A DNA stretch of 46,138 bases from JADFMN01 sp964529975. Its GTDB lineage: Bacteria > Armatimonadota > Fimbriimonadia > Fimbriimonadales > Fimbriimonadaceae. The notes below the pieces were generated by a model that was not told the DNA's origin, did no database searches, and saw nothing but the letters and a program-made list of their open reading frames with translations. A program made the translations under genes and the position numbers. Positions 31,675 to 39,988 of this stretch are shown one piece after another (positions within the stretch are counted from its first letter, which is position 1; each line of letters starts with the position of its first letter). The stretch covers positions 1 through 46,138 of the forward strand of contig CAZGXW010000014.1 of assembly GCA_964529975.1 (NCBI GenBank). Reading direction: 5' to 3'.

Positions 31675-32481
31675 ATGCTCAACCTTGCCCTTATGCTCGT
31701 CCAGGACGCGGAGCGTCCTTCCGTCGAGATCGAAGTGCGGGACGGATTCCGCCACATCAATTCGATCGGAATGCCCAACCACCGGGTCACTGCGTTCACC
31801 GAGGACGATGGCGACTTGATCACGCTCGAGGCGCAGAACATTCGTGTGCGCGTGACCCTTGAGCCACGCGTTCAAAGGCGAGCAACGCCAGTCGACCGAG
31901 GACTCTTCGGCATCGCCCTGAACGGCGTCCCGTTCGACGGTCGCGCAGAAGTCTCGTGGAACAACCGTGGAAGCCGGTCATCGTGGATGTTCGACACACT
32001 GCGTAACGCCAGGGCACTCCAGTTAGATCCGAACCACGGCCATGCACGGCGTGGAACCGGATATCACTACCACGGCGTCCCCGTCGGCATGATCAACGAG
32101 ATGGGAGAGGCCAAAGGAATGCGTCTGATCGGTTGGGCGGCGGACGGCTTTCCGATCTACGACCAGTTCGCCCATCGAAATCCAAAGGATCCGAACAGCC
32201 CCCTCGACCGTATGCAGCCAAGCTACAAAGTCAGGGCCGGCCACCGACAGACCGAGCCGTTCGGCGCTTACGACGGGTCTTACGTGCAGGACTGGGAATA
32301 CAGGGCCGGGTTTGGCGACTTGGACGAGTGCAATGGCCGTACCGGAGTTACTCCCGAGTTTCCAGGCGGAACGTACTACTACGTCATCACAGACAACTTC
32401 CCCGGCGTGCCGAGGCTCTTCCGCGGAACGCCGGACCCGAGTTTCACGCAGCGGACTCGAAGAGACGAATCCGTCTGGTAG
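31675..32481 (+). CDS. YHYH-domain protein
   Basis: A 268-residue protein of the YHYH family (Pfam YHYH), whose function is not established. The name motif is at GTGYHYHGVPVGM near residue 125, followed by GWAADGFPIYDQF, SYKVRAG, and LDECNGRTGVTPEFPGGTYYYVITDNFPGVPR, which is the most conserved block and could form a metal or ligand pocket with its His, Asp and Glu residues. The N-terminus (MLNLALMLVQDAE) is a weak signal-like stretch, too short for a confident export call. A GGAGGG ribosome binding site precedes the ATG, so unlike its neighbours this is a leadered gene. Confidence 0.85.
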   Translation: MLNLALMLVQDAERPSVEIEVRDGFRHINSIGMPNHRVTAFTEDDGDLITLEAQNIRVRVTLEPRVQRRATPVDRGLFGIALNGVPFDGRAEVSWNNRGSRSSWMFDTLRNARALQLDPNHGHARRGTGYHYHGVPVGMINEMGEAKGMRLIGWAADGFPIYDQFAHRNPKDPNSPLDRMQPSYKVRAGHRQTEPFGAYDGSYVQDWEYRAGFGDLDECNGRTGVTPEFPGGTYYYVITDNFPGVPRLFRGTPDPSFTQRTRRDESVW

Positions 32482-32521
32482 CGGTGGGCCTTGCGCCCGG
32501 TCGGCAGGAAGGTCCAGACTG

Positions 32522-32527
32522 TATCCT
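32522..32527 (+). promoter_or_regulatory. -10-like hexamer for guaA
   Basis: TATCCT, 6 nt before the guaA ATG. Confidence 0.5.
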
Positions 32528-32533
32528 TCCTCA

Positions 32534-34060
32534 ATGAAGCATCAACTCGTCGCCGTCCTTGACTTCGGCGGGCAGTACACCCAACTGATCGTCCGCCGGA
32601 TAAGGGAACAGGGCGTCTACAGCGAGATGGTGCCTTGGACGAAGGCGGCCGAGTACTTCAGTTCGAACAAGCCCGATGCCGTCGTCCTTTCTGGCGGACC
32701 GCGGAGCGTGCTTGAGGAAGGCGCGCCAGACCTCGATTTCTCTTTGGTCTCGGGGATCCCGTTGCTCGGGATCTGTTATGGCCTGCAGTTGATGGCGCAC
32801 CGGCTGGGGGGCAAGGTGCAAAAGACCTCGGAAAAGGAGTACGGCCGTCGAAACCTCACCAAGGCAGACACCCACTCGCTTGTCGGTCGGCTCTCGAGCG
32901 ACCAAGTGTGGATGAGCCATGGCGACCAGGTGCTGGAAGTCCCGCCCGGGTTCAAAGTGACGGCCGAGACAGAGACTTGCCCTGTCGCGGCCTTCGAGAA
33001 CAAGGGATTGAAGCAATACGGCGTGCAGTTCCACCCCGAGGTCTCACACACGCTCGACGGCAAGTCCATCCTCCAACGGTTCTTGTTCGAGGTCGCTGGG
33101 CTGAAAGGCGATTGGACGCCTGAGAACTTCATCGAGGAGTCAGTCGAACGAATCAGGTCGGAGGTCGGTGACAAGAAAGTCCTTTGTGCCGTCAGCGGCG
33201 GAGTGGACTCTTCGGTGGTCGCTGCCCTTATGAGCAAGGCCATCGGAGACCAAGTCGTTTGCGTGTTCGTCGACCACGGCCTCTTGCGCAAAGGTGAAGC
33301 GGAGCAAGTCGTCGAGACCTTCACAAAGGTCTTTCATCCGCGACTGGTCGCGATCAACGCGCGCGAGCAGTTCTATGGGAAGTTGAAGGGCGTCACCGAC
33401 CCCGAGACCAAGCGAAAGACGATAGGCGAACAGTTCGTGGTGTGCTTTGAACAGCACGCAGACGAACTCAAGGGCTGTGACTTTCTAGCCCAAGGGACGC
33501 TCTACCCGGACGTGATCGAAAGCGGATCTGCGACCGCCGCTAAGATCAAGACGCACCACAACGTCGGGGGACTCCCCGATTGGATGAAACTCAAAGTGAT
33601 CGAGCCCCTCCGGTGGCTCTTCAAGGACGAGGTCCGCGAAGTCGGTCGGAAACTCGGCCTTCCAGACGATGTTGTCGACCGCGAACCCTTCCCTGGCCCA
33701 GGGCTCGCTGTTCGCATCCTAGGCGAGATCACACCAGAGCGGGTCAAGATGACGCAGGACGCGGACTGGATCTTCAGAGAAGAACTCCGCAAGCACAACC
33801 ACCACTTGCATATCTGGCAGTCATACGCCGCGCTCCTCGACGTCCGTAGCGTCGGCGTCATGGGCGATGAACGAACCTACGAACAACCCATCGTCCTCCG
33901 CGCCGTACAGAGCGAGGACGCGATGACAGCGCAAGCCGTGCACCTTCCGTTCGAGTTCCTCGAGCACGTGTGCAACAGGATCGTGAACGAGGTCGAGGGC
34001 GTGAACCGAGTCCTCTATGACCTCACCAGCAAGCCCCCTGCCACGATCGAGTGGGAGTAA
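32534..34060 (+). CDS. guaA: GMP synthase (glutamine-hydrolysing)
   Basis: GuaA aminates XMP to GMP using glutamine and ATP. The 508-residue chain has a class I glutamine amidotransferase domain with the triad Cys81 (LLGICYGLQLMAHRLGG) and the His/Glu of YGVQFHPEVSHT near 165. An ATP-pyrophosphatase domain follows with the P-loop AVSGGVDSSVVAALM near 219, and then the GMP synthase dimerisation domain ending in the invariant NRVLYDLTSKPPATIEWE. Full length and intact. An in-frame extension upstream belongs to another frame of the YHYH gene. Purine salvage enzyme hpt follows one gene later. Confidence 0.98.
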   Translation: MKHQLVAVLDFGGQYTQLIVRRIREQGVYSEMVPWTKAAEYFSSNKPDAVVLSGGPRSVLEEGAPDLDFSLVSGIPLLGICYGLQLMAHRLGGKVQKTSEKEYGRRNLTKADTHSLVGRLSSDQVWMSHGDQVLEVPPGFKVTAETETCPVAAFENKGLKQYGVQFHPEVSHTLDGKSILQRFLFEVAGLKGDWTPENFIEESVERIRSEVGDKKVLCAVSGGVDSSVVAALMSKAIGDQVVCVFVDHGLLRKGEAEQVVETFTKVFHPRLVAINAREQFYGKLKGVTDPETKRKTIGEQFVVCFEQHADELKGCDFLAQGTLYPDVIESGSATAAKIKTHHNVGGLPDWMKLKVIEPLRWLFKDEVREVGRKLGLPDDVVDREPFPGPGLAVRILGEITPERVKMTQDADWIFREELRKHNHHLHIWQSYAALLDVRSVGVMGDERTYEQPIVLRAVQSEDAMTAQAVHLPFEFLEHVCNRIVNEVEGVNRVLYDLTSKPPATIEWE

Positions 34061-34101
34061 CCCTCGTATTCTTGCCGTCGCACATGGCACCGCCAAGTCC
34101 C

Positions 34102-34107
34102 AAGAAT
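34102..34107 (+). promoter_or_regulatory. -10-like hexamer for the HHEF lipoprotein gene
   Basis: AAGAAT, 7 nt before the GTG at 34115; a weak match that keeps the usual distance. Confidence 0.35.
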
Positions 34108-34114
34108 CTAGGGT

Positions 34115-34891
34115 GTGGCACCTTGGTCAGGGCTGACCATCAGAGCAGCGTCGTCGGTCTTGCTGGCGGCGCTGGGGTGCCTTGCCGCGTCGGGCGAGTT
34201 CGTCGACCCACGGACAGGGATCCCGGTGCGGTGCGACGTCGATCCTGGGATGTTCCCACCCGCGTGGCGCGGAGGCGAGGTCGCGGCTTCTGCCACGCAA
34301 CTGGCCTCCTACGAAGAGGCTCGCTGTAAGCGCATCGCCTTCGAAGCGCTCTCAAGGTATCCCATCGACCTCGTCCGCAAGAACCTCCGCGCCGTCTACT
34401 TCGCCGACGAGATCAGGTTTTTTGGACTGAGTTATGGGGGAACGAACTCCCGCGACACGATCTACATCGCAAACCGGGGGGCCACGGAAGGGTTCACGGA
34501 CTCATTTCTCGCAAGGACATTCCACCACGAGTTCTCAAGCATCCTGCTCCGCAACAACCCGGACAAGTTCGACGTCCAAGCCTGGTGCGCCGCGAACCGT
34601 TCGCCCTATGGGGACGGTGGCATCCAAGCCCTGCGGAACGGCACGTACGAGACCCGCTACGCCGAGAAGTGGAACGTGGACGGGTTCCTCAACCAATACG
34701 GGGCTTCGAGCCTCGAAGAGGACTTCAACACGTTCGCAGAGGCGCTCTTCACGGGCGACCGGGAGTTCTGGTCGCTTGCGGCCAAGTATCCTCGATTGAA
34801 GGACAAGGTGACAGTCGCCATCGCGTTCTACCAGGCGCTCGATCCCAGCCTCAGCGAAAGGTTCTTCAAGGCGCTTGCCGACAAGAACTAG
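34115..34891 (+). CDS. Putative exported metallopeptidase-like protein (HHEFSS motif)
   Basis: A 258-residue protein with an N-terminal hydrophobic signal (AASSVLLAALGC), possibly lipidated at the Cys. The middle has YPIDLVRKNLRAVYFADEIRFFGLSYGGTNSRDTIYIAN, then RTFHHEFSSILLRNNPDKFD and later SSLEEDFNTFAEALF. His-His-Glu followed by a downstream Glu-rich helix resembles zinc peptidases of the gluzincin kind in which HExxS replaces HExxH; similar exported proteins are annotated as putative zinc-binding metallopeptidases. I would not assign an activity. The start is a GTG supported by the upstream hexamer spacing. Confidence 0.6.
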   Translation: MAPWSGLTIRAASSVLLAALGCLAASGEFVDPRTGIPVRCDVDPGMFPPAWRGGEVAASATQLASYEEARCKRIAFEALSRYPIDLVRKNLRAVYFADEIRFFGLSYGGTNSRDTIYIANRGATEGFTDSFLARTFHHEFSSILLRNNPDKFDVQAWCAANRSPYGDGGIQALRNGTYETRYAEKWNVDGFLNQYGASSLEEDFNTFAEALFTGDREFWSLAAKYPRLKDKVTVAIAFYQALDPSLSERFFKALADKN

Positions 34892-34915
34892 CACAGCAAC
34901 ATGGTGGGCCAGAGA

Positions 34916-34944
34916 TTGTCGGTCCCCTTCCAGCAAAGTACACT
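34916..34944 (+). promoter_or_regulatory. Promoter of hpt with both -35 and -10
   Basis: TTGTCG, 17-bp spacer, TACACT, then 6 nt to the GTG start. It is the one leaderless-type promoter here in which a recognisable -35 is properly spaced. Confidence 0.6.
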
Positions 34945-34950
34945 CCTTTC

Positions 34951-35475
34951 GTGGCGAGGCTCGAAACGCTCCTGACCGAGCGGCAGATCCAGGACAGGAT
35001 CGACCAACTCGCCGCCCAGATCAAGGCCGACTACCCGACCGAGCCCCTCCTCCTTGTCGCCGTGCTCAAGGGCTCCTTCGTTTTCCTCGCCGACCTAGCC
35101 AGGCGGTTGGGCGACAACGTTGAAATCGACTTCGTCCAAGTTAGCAGTTACGGCGAGGGGACGGCGTCCAGCGGCATCGTCCAGATCCGCAAGGACCTCG
35201 ACGTCACGATAGAAGGCCGGGACGTCCTGATCGTCGAGGACATCCTCGACACGGGCCTCACCTTGGCCCACCTCAGAGACCTGTTTTCCACACGTAGGCC
35301 CAAGTCGCTGAGGGTGGTGACCCTGCTCTGCAAGCCGGCAGCCCTACGGCACGAGGCCCAGGCCGAGTACGTGGGCTTCGAAATCCCAGACCAGTTTGTG
35401 GTAGGATATGGCCTAGACCACGCAGAACGGTACCGGAACCTTCCGTACGTCGCCGTCCTGGAGCAAGAGGTCTGA
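34951..35475 (+). CDS. hpt: Hypoxanthine phosphoribosyltransferase
   Basis: A 174-residue purine salvage enzyme that joins hypoxanthine (and often guanine) to PRPP. It has the family blocks LLLVAVLKGSFVFLADLARRL, IDFVQVSSYGEGTASSG (flexible loop) and the PRPP-binding motif VLIVEDILDTGLTLAHL near residues 91-107, followed by KPAALRHEAQAEYVGFEIPDQFVVGYGLDHAERYRNLPYV. The GTG start is fixed by the conserved N-terminal length and by the promoter 6 nt upstream. It follows guaA by one gene, so both ends of guanine nucleotide supply lie together. Confidence 0.95.
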   Translation: MARLETLLTERQIQDRIDQLAAQIKADYPTEPLLLVAVLKGSFVFLADLARRLGDNVEIDFVQVSSYGEGTASSGIVQIRKDLDVTIEGRDVLIVEDILDTGLTLAHLRDLFSTRRPKSLRVVTLLCKPAALRHEAQAEYVGFEIPDQFVVGYGLDHAERYRNLPYVAVLEQEV

Positions 35476-35533
35476 CTCCCACACTTATGGACTCCGGTCC
35501 AATCAAGTCCCTGATCTATCAAAACAACGTCCT

Positions 35534-36925
35534 ATGACGCACACGTTCCGTCCCCGCAAGTCGGAAAGCGGTTCCGGCAAAGGCAACCGCAACCGAGGCC
35601 GCGATCATCATCGCGAGCGACGTCCTCGAATGGACCACGAAGACCTCGAGAACCTTCCCGAGATCGGATACGCCCATTTCGACTCGATGGCCCCCGCTGC
35701 GCTCGCCAAAGAGGCGAAGGCCGCCGGCATCAGCCTGGACCAAGATCGTCCGCTGGTCATCGAGCACCTCCTCGAAAAGGCAAACTCCGAGCACAACTCC
35801 GTCTATCGAAAGGGTGTCATCGACATTCTCCCCGACGGGTGGGGGTTCCTTCGACAGTTCAATTTTCAGCCTTCTCACGATGACGTCTATGTCAGCCAGT
35901 CGCAGGTGAAGCGGTTCGGGCTCCGTCCTGGCGACATCGTGTTTGGGCTCGTCCGCGAGCCCAAGGAAGGCGAGAAGTACTACGGCATGTTGCGCGTCGA
36001 GAGCGTCAACGGCTTCGCGACGTCGTCGCCCGAGATGCAGAACCGCGTGAACTTCGACAAACTCACGCCGCTTTTCCCCGACGAGAAACTAGTCCAGGAG
36101 ACCGAGTCGGACAAGATCATCGGTCGCATCATCGACCTTATCGCCCCCATCGGCAAGGGCCAACGCGGACTCATCGTCGCCCAGCCCAAGGCTGGAAAGA
36201 CGACGATCGTCAAATCGATCGCCAACTCGATCGCCACGAACAACCCTGAGTGCTACCTCATGGTACTGCTGGTCGACGAACGGCCGGAAGAGGTCACAGA
36301 CATCCGGCGCTACGTGCGTGGGCAGGTCATTTCCTCGACCTTCGACGAGCCGGCGGAGAACCACATGCGAGTCGCTGAACTCTGCCTTGAGCAAGCCAAA
36401 CGGCTTGTCGAAATGGGCCGCGACGTCGTGATCCTCTTGGACTCGATCACTCGGTTCTCGCGCGCGAGCAACCTCACGATCAATCCTTCGGGACGAACGC
36501 TCTCAGGCGGTCTCGACCCGGCTGCCCTCTATCGACCACGCCGGTTCTTCGGTGCCGCGCGCAACGTTGAGGAAGGTGGCTCGCTGACGATCATTGCGAC
36601 AGCGCTTGTCGAGACGGGCTCGCGCATGGACGACCAGATATTCGAGGAGTTCAAGGGCACCGGCAACATGGAACTCGTCCTCAACCGAGACCTCGCCGAA
36701 AGGCGCATCTGGCCTGCCATCGATGTGCGGCTTTCGAGCACCCGCCACGAGGAAGCGCTCTTCGAGAAGCACCAACTGGACGCGGTCGTTCAACTGCACA
36801 GGATGCTCGCGAAGTCGGACGATGGCATCGAAGCGACCGAGAGCCTGATCAAACTGCTCAAGCGGACGCCGAACAACGAGGCGTTCCTCGAGACGATCGC
36901 CCAGCGCGCCAAGGCTACGGTCTAA
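35534..36925 (+). CDS. rho: Transcription termination factor Rho
   Basis: A hexameric RNA helicase/ATPase of 463 residues. A basic, Arg/Gly/Ser-rich N-terminus (about residues 1-35) precedes the Rho N-terminal helix domain. The RNA-binding cold-shock fold follows (YRKGVIDILPDGWGFLRQF to GDIVFGLVREPKEGEKYYGML, about 95-155). The ATPase core has Walker A PKAGKTT near 216, Walker B VVILLDSITRFSRASN near 299 and the RFFGAARNVEEGGSLTIIATALVETGS block with the secondary RNA-binding and arginine-finger regions. Its stop TAA overlaps the stop of the convergent MFS gene. The start lies 58 nt after hpt; I see no clear leaderless promoter for it. Confidence 0.97.
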   Translation: MTHTFRPRKSESGSGKGNRNRGRDHHRERRPRMDHEDLENLPEIGYAHFDSMAPAALAKEAKAAGISLDQDRPLVIEHLLEKANSEHNSVYRKGVIDILPDGWGFLRQFNFQPSHDDVYVSQSQVKRFGLRPGDIVFGLVREPKEGEKYYGMLRVESVNGFATSSPEMQNRVNFDKLTPLFPDEKLVQETESDKIIGRIIDLIAPIGKGQRGLIVAQPKAGKTTIVKSIANSIATNNPECYLMVLLVDERPEEVTDIRRYVRGQVISSTFDEPAENHMRVAELCLEQAKRLVEMGRDVVILLDSITRFSRASNLTINPSGRTLSGGLDPAALYRPRRFFGAARNVEEGGSLTIIATALVETGSRMDDQIFEEFKGTGNMELVLNRDLAERRIWPAIDVRLSSTRHEEALFEKHQLDAVVQLHRMLAKSDDGIEATESLIKLLKRTPNNEAFLETIAQRAKATV

Positions 36926-38253
36926 GTCGCGGCCGCAGCCGGCTCTATCGCCTCGCTCGGAGCGTGGTCGGGCAGCCGCGTGTCGAGGTCGCGCAAGATC
37001 GGAACTGCGAACGCTGCGAGCGACACAGCCACGGCTGCGAGGCCCGCGAAGACGCACATGAGGCCCAGACCGCGCCCCTCGCCGACACCCACGATCGCGC
37101 CGAAGACAGACGCCATCGCCGACGAAGGATCGCGCATGGCTGGTTCGAACACTCGGTCCGCCAAGGGTCCGGCAACGACATAGGCGATCGGCATCGCGAG
37201 CATGGCGAACATGTTCCGCATAGCGAACACACGTCCTTGGTAAGCCGGATCGGTCTTGAGTTGCCACAGCACCTGTCCCACCGCGGACACGACTGCAAGG
37301 ATCACCATCGTAAGGAATGCGGCGGCGGCCACGAGGACGATGTTCGCCCGCAGACCGGTCAGAGCGACGGTCAGTCCCAATCCGGCACACAGCGCGTAGA
37401 TCGCAGGAGCCCGCCGTCTTGGCCCGCCCCACACACCCATGCCGATCCCTCCCACAATTCCACCGAGACCGGCGACTGCCATCACCGTTCCGAGCCCGCC
37501 CGGACCGCTGAAACTCAGAACGAGCGGTGCGTACAAGACCCCGACGAAACCAAACACGAAGTTCACCGCGAGAAAGAAGAACATCAAGTGGACCATGCCG
37601 CGCCTGTCGCGAACGTACTGCCAACCCTCCTTCGCCTCGCGAATCACGTTGGGCGCGTGCTGCGATTCAGCTCGATCGTGCTGCGGAAACCGGACAAAGG
37701 CTAGCGTCGCCATGGCGACGAGGAACGAAGCGAAGTCGATCACGATGATCCCGCTCAATCCGATCAGCCCGATCAGCGCACCCGCAATCACCGGAGCAAG
37801 AATGGTGCTAAGCGGCTCCGCAAGTTGCATGAGACCAGCAGCCCGACCAAGGTGCTCTTGAGGCACGACTTGCGTCACGGCGGCCATGTACGCCGGACGT
37901 TGGAACACCCCCGCCGAGGAGGCAACAACGGCCATGACCAAGATGTGCCAGAGTTCGAGCCGGTCGACGTAGAGCAGCACAGCGACAAAGACTGTAGACA
38001 ATCCAGCGACGAGGTCCGAATAGATCATCGTCGTTCGACGGTCCCATCGGTCGACGAACACGCCTGCAATGGGCGAGAGCAAGACCATCGGCAGGATCGC
38101 GGCTAAGCCGATCATCGCGTACTGGGTGGTCGAGCCCGTGCGCTCCAGCACCCACACCGCGAGCCCGAACGAGGTCAGACCAGAGCCGACGACGGACACC
38201 AACTGACCGATCCAAACGACGAGGAAAGTCTTGAACGATTGTTGCGCCTCCAT
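36922..38253 (-). CDS. MFS exporter (EntS / MFS_3 type)
   Basis: A 443-residue, 12-helix major facilitator of the group that exports siderophores, macrolides or other drugs. It has VWIGQLVSVVGSGLTSFGLAVWVLE in helix 1, FVDRWDRRTTMIYSDL as the conserved 2-3 loop and VLWQLKTDPAYQGRVFAMRNM near helix 10, all typical of the EntS-like clade. No siderophore or antibiotic gene is nearby, so the cargo is unknown. The start has TAGGCT 6 nt upstream and a 17-bp perfect palindrome overlapping that promoter, so expression is probably under a dedicated repressor encoded elsewhere. Confidence 0.9.
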   Translation of the reverse strand: MEAQQSFKTFLVVWIGQLVSVVGSGLTSFGLAVWVLERTGSTTQYAMIGLAAILPMVLLSPIAGVFVDRWDRRTTMIYSDLVAGLSTVFVAVLLYVDRLELWHILVMAVVASSAGVFQRPAYMAAVTQVVPQEHLGRAAGLMQLAEPLSTILAPVIAGALIGLIGLSGIIVIDFASFLVAMATLAFVRFPQHDRAESQHAPNVIREAKEGWQYVRDRRGMVHLMFFFLAVNFVFGFVGVLYAPLVLSFSGPGGLGTVMAVAGLGGIVGGIGMGVWGGPRRRAPAIYALCAGLGLTVALTGLRANIVLVAAAAFLTMVILAVVSAVGQVLWQLKTDPAYQGRVFAMRNMFAMLAMPIAYVVAGPLADRVFEPAMRDPSSAMASVFGAIVGVGEGRGLGLMCVFAGLAAVAVSLAAFAVPILRDLDTRLPDHAPSEAIEPAAAAT

Positions 38254-38259
38254 AGTTGT

Positions 38260-38265
38260 AGCCTA
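38260..38265 (-). promoter_or_regulatory. -10-like hexamer for the MFS exporter
   Basis: TAGGCT on the minus strand, 6 nt before the ATG at 38253. Confidence 0.45.
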
Positions 38266-38280
38266 TTACGAATCGTAATA
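38264..38280 (-). promoter_or_regulatory. Candidate operator: perfect 17-bp palindrome
   Basis: TATTACGA A TCGTAATA, symmetric around one central base. It overlaps the upstream edge of the -10-like TAGGCT and covers the spacer, the classic site for a TetR- or MarR-type repressor blocking an efflux pump promoter. No such regulator is encoded in this window. Confidence 0.7.
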
Positions 38281-38352
38281 TACCTCGGTTGCAGGCCCAC
38301 AAACCGTCGAGATACCAGGTTCAAACAGGCTCAAACGTGGATTCCTACCCTT

Positions 38353-38685
38353 GTGGGCACCGCAGCCGCTCGAGACCGTTCGCACTGGTCGGAACACGTT
38401 CCCGATTGGCTGACGCTGTACGTGTTTCTCGGACTGGCCGATCTTGGTTTCACTTTGGTCGCGTTCCAACTAGGAGCCAAGGAAGCGAATCCTTTCCTGT
38501 CTGCTGCCCAGCAAGATGGTCTGTTCGAGTTCTATAAGATCAGCCTGACGCTGCTGATCCTCTGTATCGCCTATCGACTTCGCAAGAGGACGGTCATCGA
38601 GAACATCATGGCCTTCGCGAACGCGTTCATGTGTTCGCTGATCGTGTACCACATTGCGTCCCTCAGCCTTGTCGTGTTCGGTTGA
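38353..38685 (+). CDS. Small DUF5658-like membrane protein
   Basis: About 110 residues. The core is DWLTLYVFLGLADLGFTLVAFQLGAKEANPFLSAA, in which the Asp/Asn and the EANPF segment are the marks of the DUF5658-type small membrane proteins, followed by FYKISLTLLILCIAYRL and a last hydrophobic helix (MCSLIVYHIASLSLVVFG). Three helices are predicted. The start is unsure: GTG at 38353 is the first plausible one that avoids the MFS promoter, but no -10 or ribosome binding site supports it. The 3' end overlaps rdgB by 23 bp in the convergent direction. Confidence 0.6.
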   Translation: MGTAAARDRSHWSEHVPDWLTLYVFLGLADLGFTLVAFQLGAKEANPFLSAAQQDGLFEFYKISLTLLILCIAYRLRKRTVIENIMAFANAFMCSLIVYHIASLSLVVFG

Positions 38686-39265
38686 GGTGATCGGCCAACC
38701 TGCGAAGGACCTTGCCTCGATGGCTGACCGCGTGCTTTTGATCGGCCGTTAAGTCGGCCATGGTGCAGCCCATGTCCGGGAGCCAGAAGATCGGGTCGTA
38801 GCCGAACCCTCCCGCGCCGCTAGGCTCGAAGGCGATCCGGCCTTCGCACGTGTCCTCGATGACCGTCTCATCCCCACTTGGGCCGACCAGCGCGATGCAG
38901 CAACGGAAGCGCGCTGTTCTTGCGCTATCCGGAAGACCGTTGAGACGATCGAGAATAATCTCCATCTTTTCATCGAAGGGGGTGTCTTCGCCAGCAAACC
39001 GCTTGCTGTAGACGCCGAGTTCGCCAGGGAGGGCGTCGATCTCGAGCCCGGCATCGTCGGCGAGCGAAAGTTCGCCGGTGTGGCGCGCGGCCGAGCGGGC
39101 TTTGATCAGCGCGTTCTCGCGGTACGTTTCTCCAGTCTCTTCAGGTTCAGAGGCCCCCGGAAAGTCCTCGAGCGTCTTGATATCCAAGCCCGGCACGGCT
39201 CGAGACAGGATCGTCACCATTTCCCCTGCCTTCTTCCGATTGTGGGTGGCGATGACGAGTGTCAT
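38663..39265 (-). CDS. rdgB: XTP/dITP pyrophosphatase
   Basis: A 200-residue RdgB/Ham1 enzyme that hydrolyses dITP, XTP and related deaminated purine nucleotides to the monophosphates, keeping them out of DNA and RNA. Conserved parts are the opening LVIATHNRKKAGEM, ETYRENALIKARSAA, LADDAGLEIDALPGELGVYSKRFAG with the metal-binding acidic residues, the SGAGGFGYDPIFW nucleotide loop and the C-terminal SHRGKVLRRLADHL. The ATG overlaps the rph stop as ATGA. The rph-rdgB order is common in bacteria. Confidence 0.96.
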   Translation of the reverse strand: MTLVIATHNRKKAGEMVTILSRAVPGLDIKTLEDFPGASEPEETGETYRENALIKARSAARHTGELSLADDAGLEIDALPGELGVYSKRFAGEDTPFDEKMEIILDRLNGLPDSARTARFRCCIALVGPSGDETVIEDTCEGRIAFEPSGAGGFGYDPIFWLPDMGCTMADLTADQKHAVSHRGKVLRRLADHLNRTRQG

Positions 39266-39975
39266 TGGCCGAGCGTCGAGCGCTGCATGTCGATAAGTTC
39301 GTTAATGCCCTTCTTGGCGAGCGAAAGCATCCTGCCGAGGGTCTCCGCGCTAAACGGCTGGGTCTCGGCGGTGCCCTGGATCTCAATGAACTTGCCGCTC
39401 GCGGTCATCACGACGTTCATGTCGGTCTGCGCCTTCGAGTCCTCTTCGTAGCAAAGGTCGAGCAATTCCTGGCCACCGACGACCCCCAGACTCACGGCCG
39501 CTACCGGCTCGGTGATCAGGTTGCGCTTGATCATGCGCTTATCGATCATCCACTGCATCGCGTCATGGACGGCCACGTAGGCCGCTGTGATCGACGCCGT
39601 GCGCGTCCCACCGTCGGCGCGAAGCGCGTCGCAGTCGACGATGATCGTGCGCTCGCCCATACTGTCGAGGTCGACGACGGTCCGAAGGCAACGACCGATC
39701 AGCCTTTGGATCTCCATCGACCGACCGTTAGGGCCACGGCTGTCTGGACGCTGGTTTCGTTCCCTCCCGGAACGGGGCAACATCGAGTATTCGGCCGTCA
39801 GCCAGCCCTTACCGGTGTTCTTCATGAATGGCGGCACGCGATCCTCGACCGTTGCGGTCACCAGCATGTGTGTGTCGCCCATTTGGATCAGACACGATCC
39901 CTCAGCGAACTTCGCGAAGCCCCTTTCCATCGTCACCGGCCGAAGTTCGTCCGGTTTCCTTCCATCCACCCGCAT
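39262..39975 (-). CDS. rph: Ribonuclease PH
   Basis: A phosphate-dependent 3'-5' exoribonuclease that trims tRNA 3' ends; 237 residues. It shows RVDGRKPDELRPVTMERGFAKFAEGSCLI, the MLPRSGRERNQR segment that helps form the hexamer, RLIGRCLRTVVDL and the catalytic block DCDALRADGGTRTASITAAYVA. The ATG at 39975 is chosen over two upstream ATGs (39984, 40011) because TAAGAT stands 7 nt before it and the RNase PH fold begins there. It follows rsmE by 10 nt, so it can be made from the operon and probably also from this internal promoter. Confidence 0.96.
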   Translation of the reverse strand: MRVDGRKPDELRPVTMERGFAKFAEGSCLIQMGDTHMLVTATVEDRVPPFMKNTGKGWLTAEYSMLPRSGRERNQRPDSRGPNGRSMEIQRLIGRCLRTVVDLDSMGERTIIVDCDALRADGGTRTASITAAYVAVHDAMQWMIDKRMIKRNLITEPVAAVSLGVVGGQELLDLCYEEDSKAQTDMNVVMTASGKFIEIQGTAETQPFSAETLGRMLSLAKKGINELIDMQRSTLGQ

Positions 39976-39982
39976 CGAGAGC

Positions 39983-39988
39983 ATCTTA
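39983..39988 (-). promoter_or_regulatory. Internal -10-like hexamer for rph-rdgB
   Basis: TAAGAT on the minus strand, 7 nt before the rph ATG, overlapping the end of rsmE. Confidence 0.45.

Noticed and set aside
16797..32491. Identical 12-mer TAGCGGTGGGCC before the FAH-family gene and before guaA
   Set aside because: Only two copies, at different distances from the starts and without other shared flanking sequence; likely chance.
36503..37624. Open frame of 373 codons on the minus strand spanning rho and the MFS gene
   Set aside because: Arg-rich shadow frame across two well-supported genes; no recognisable domain.
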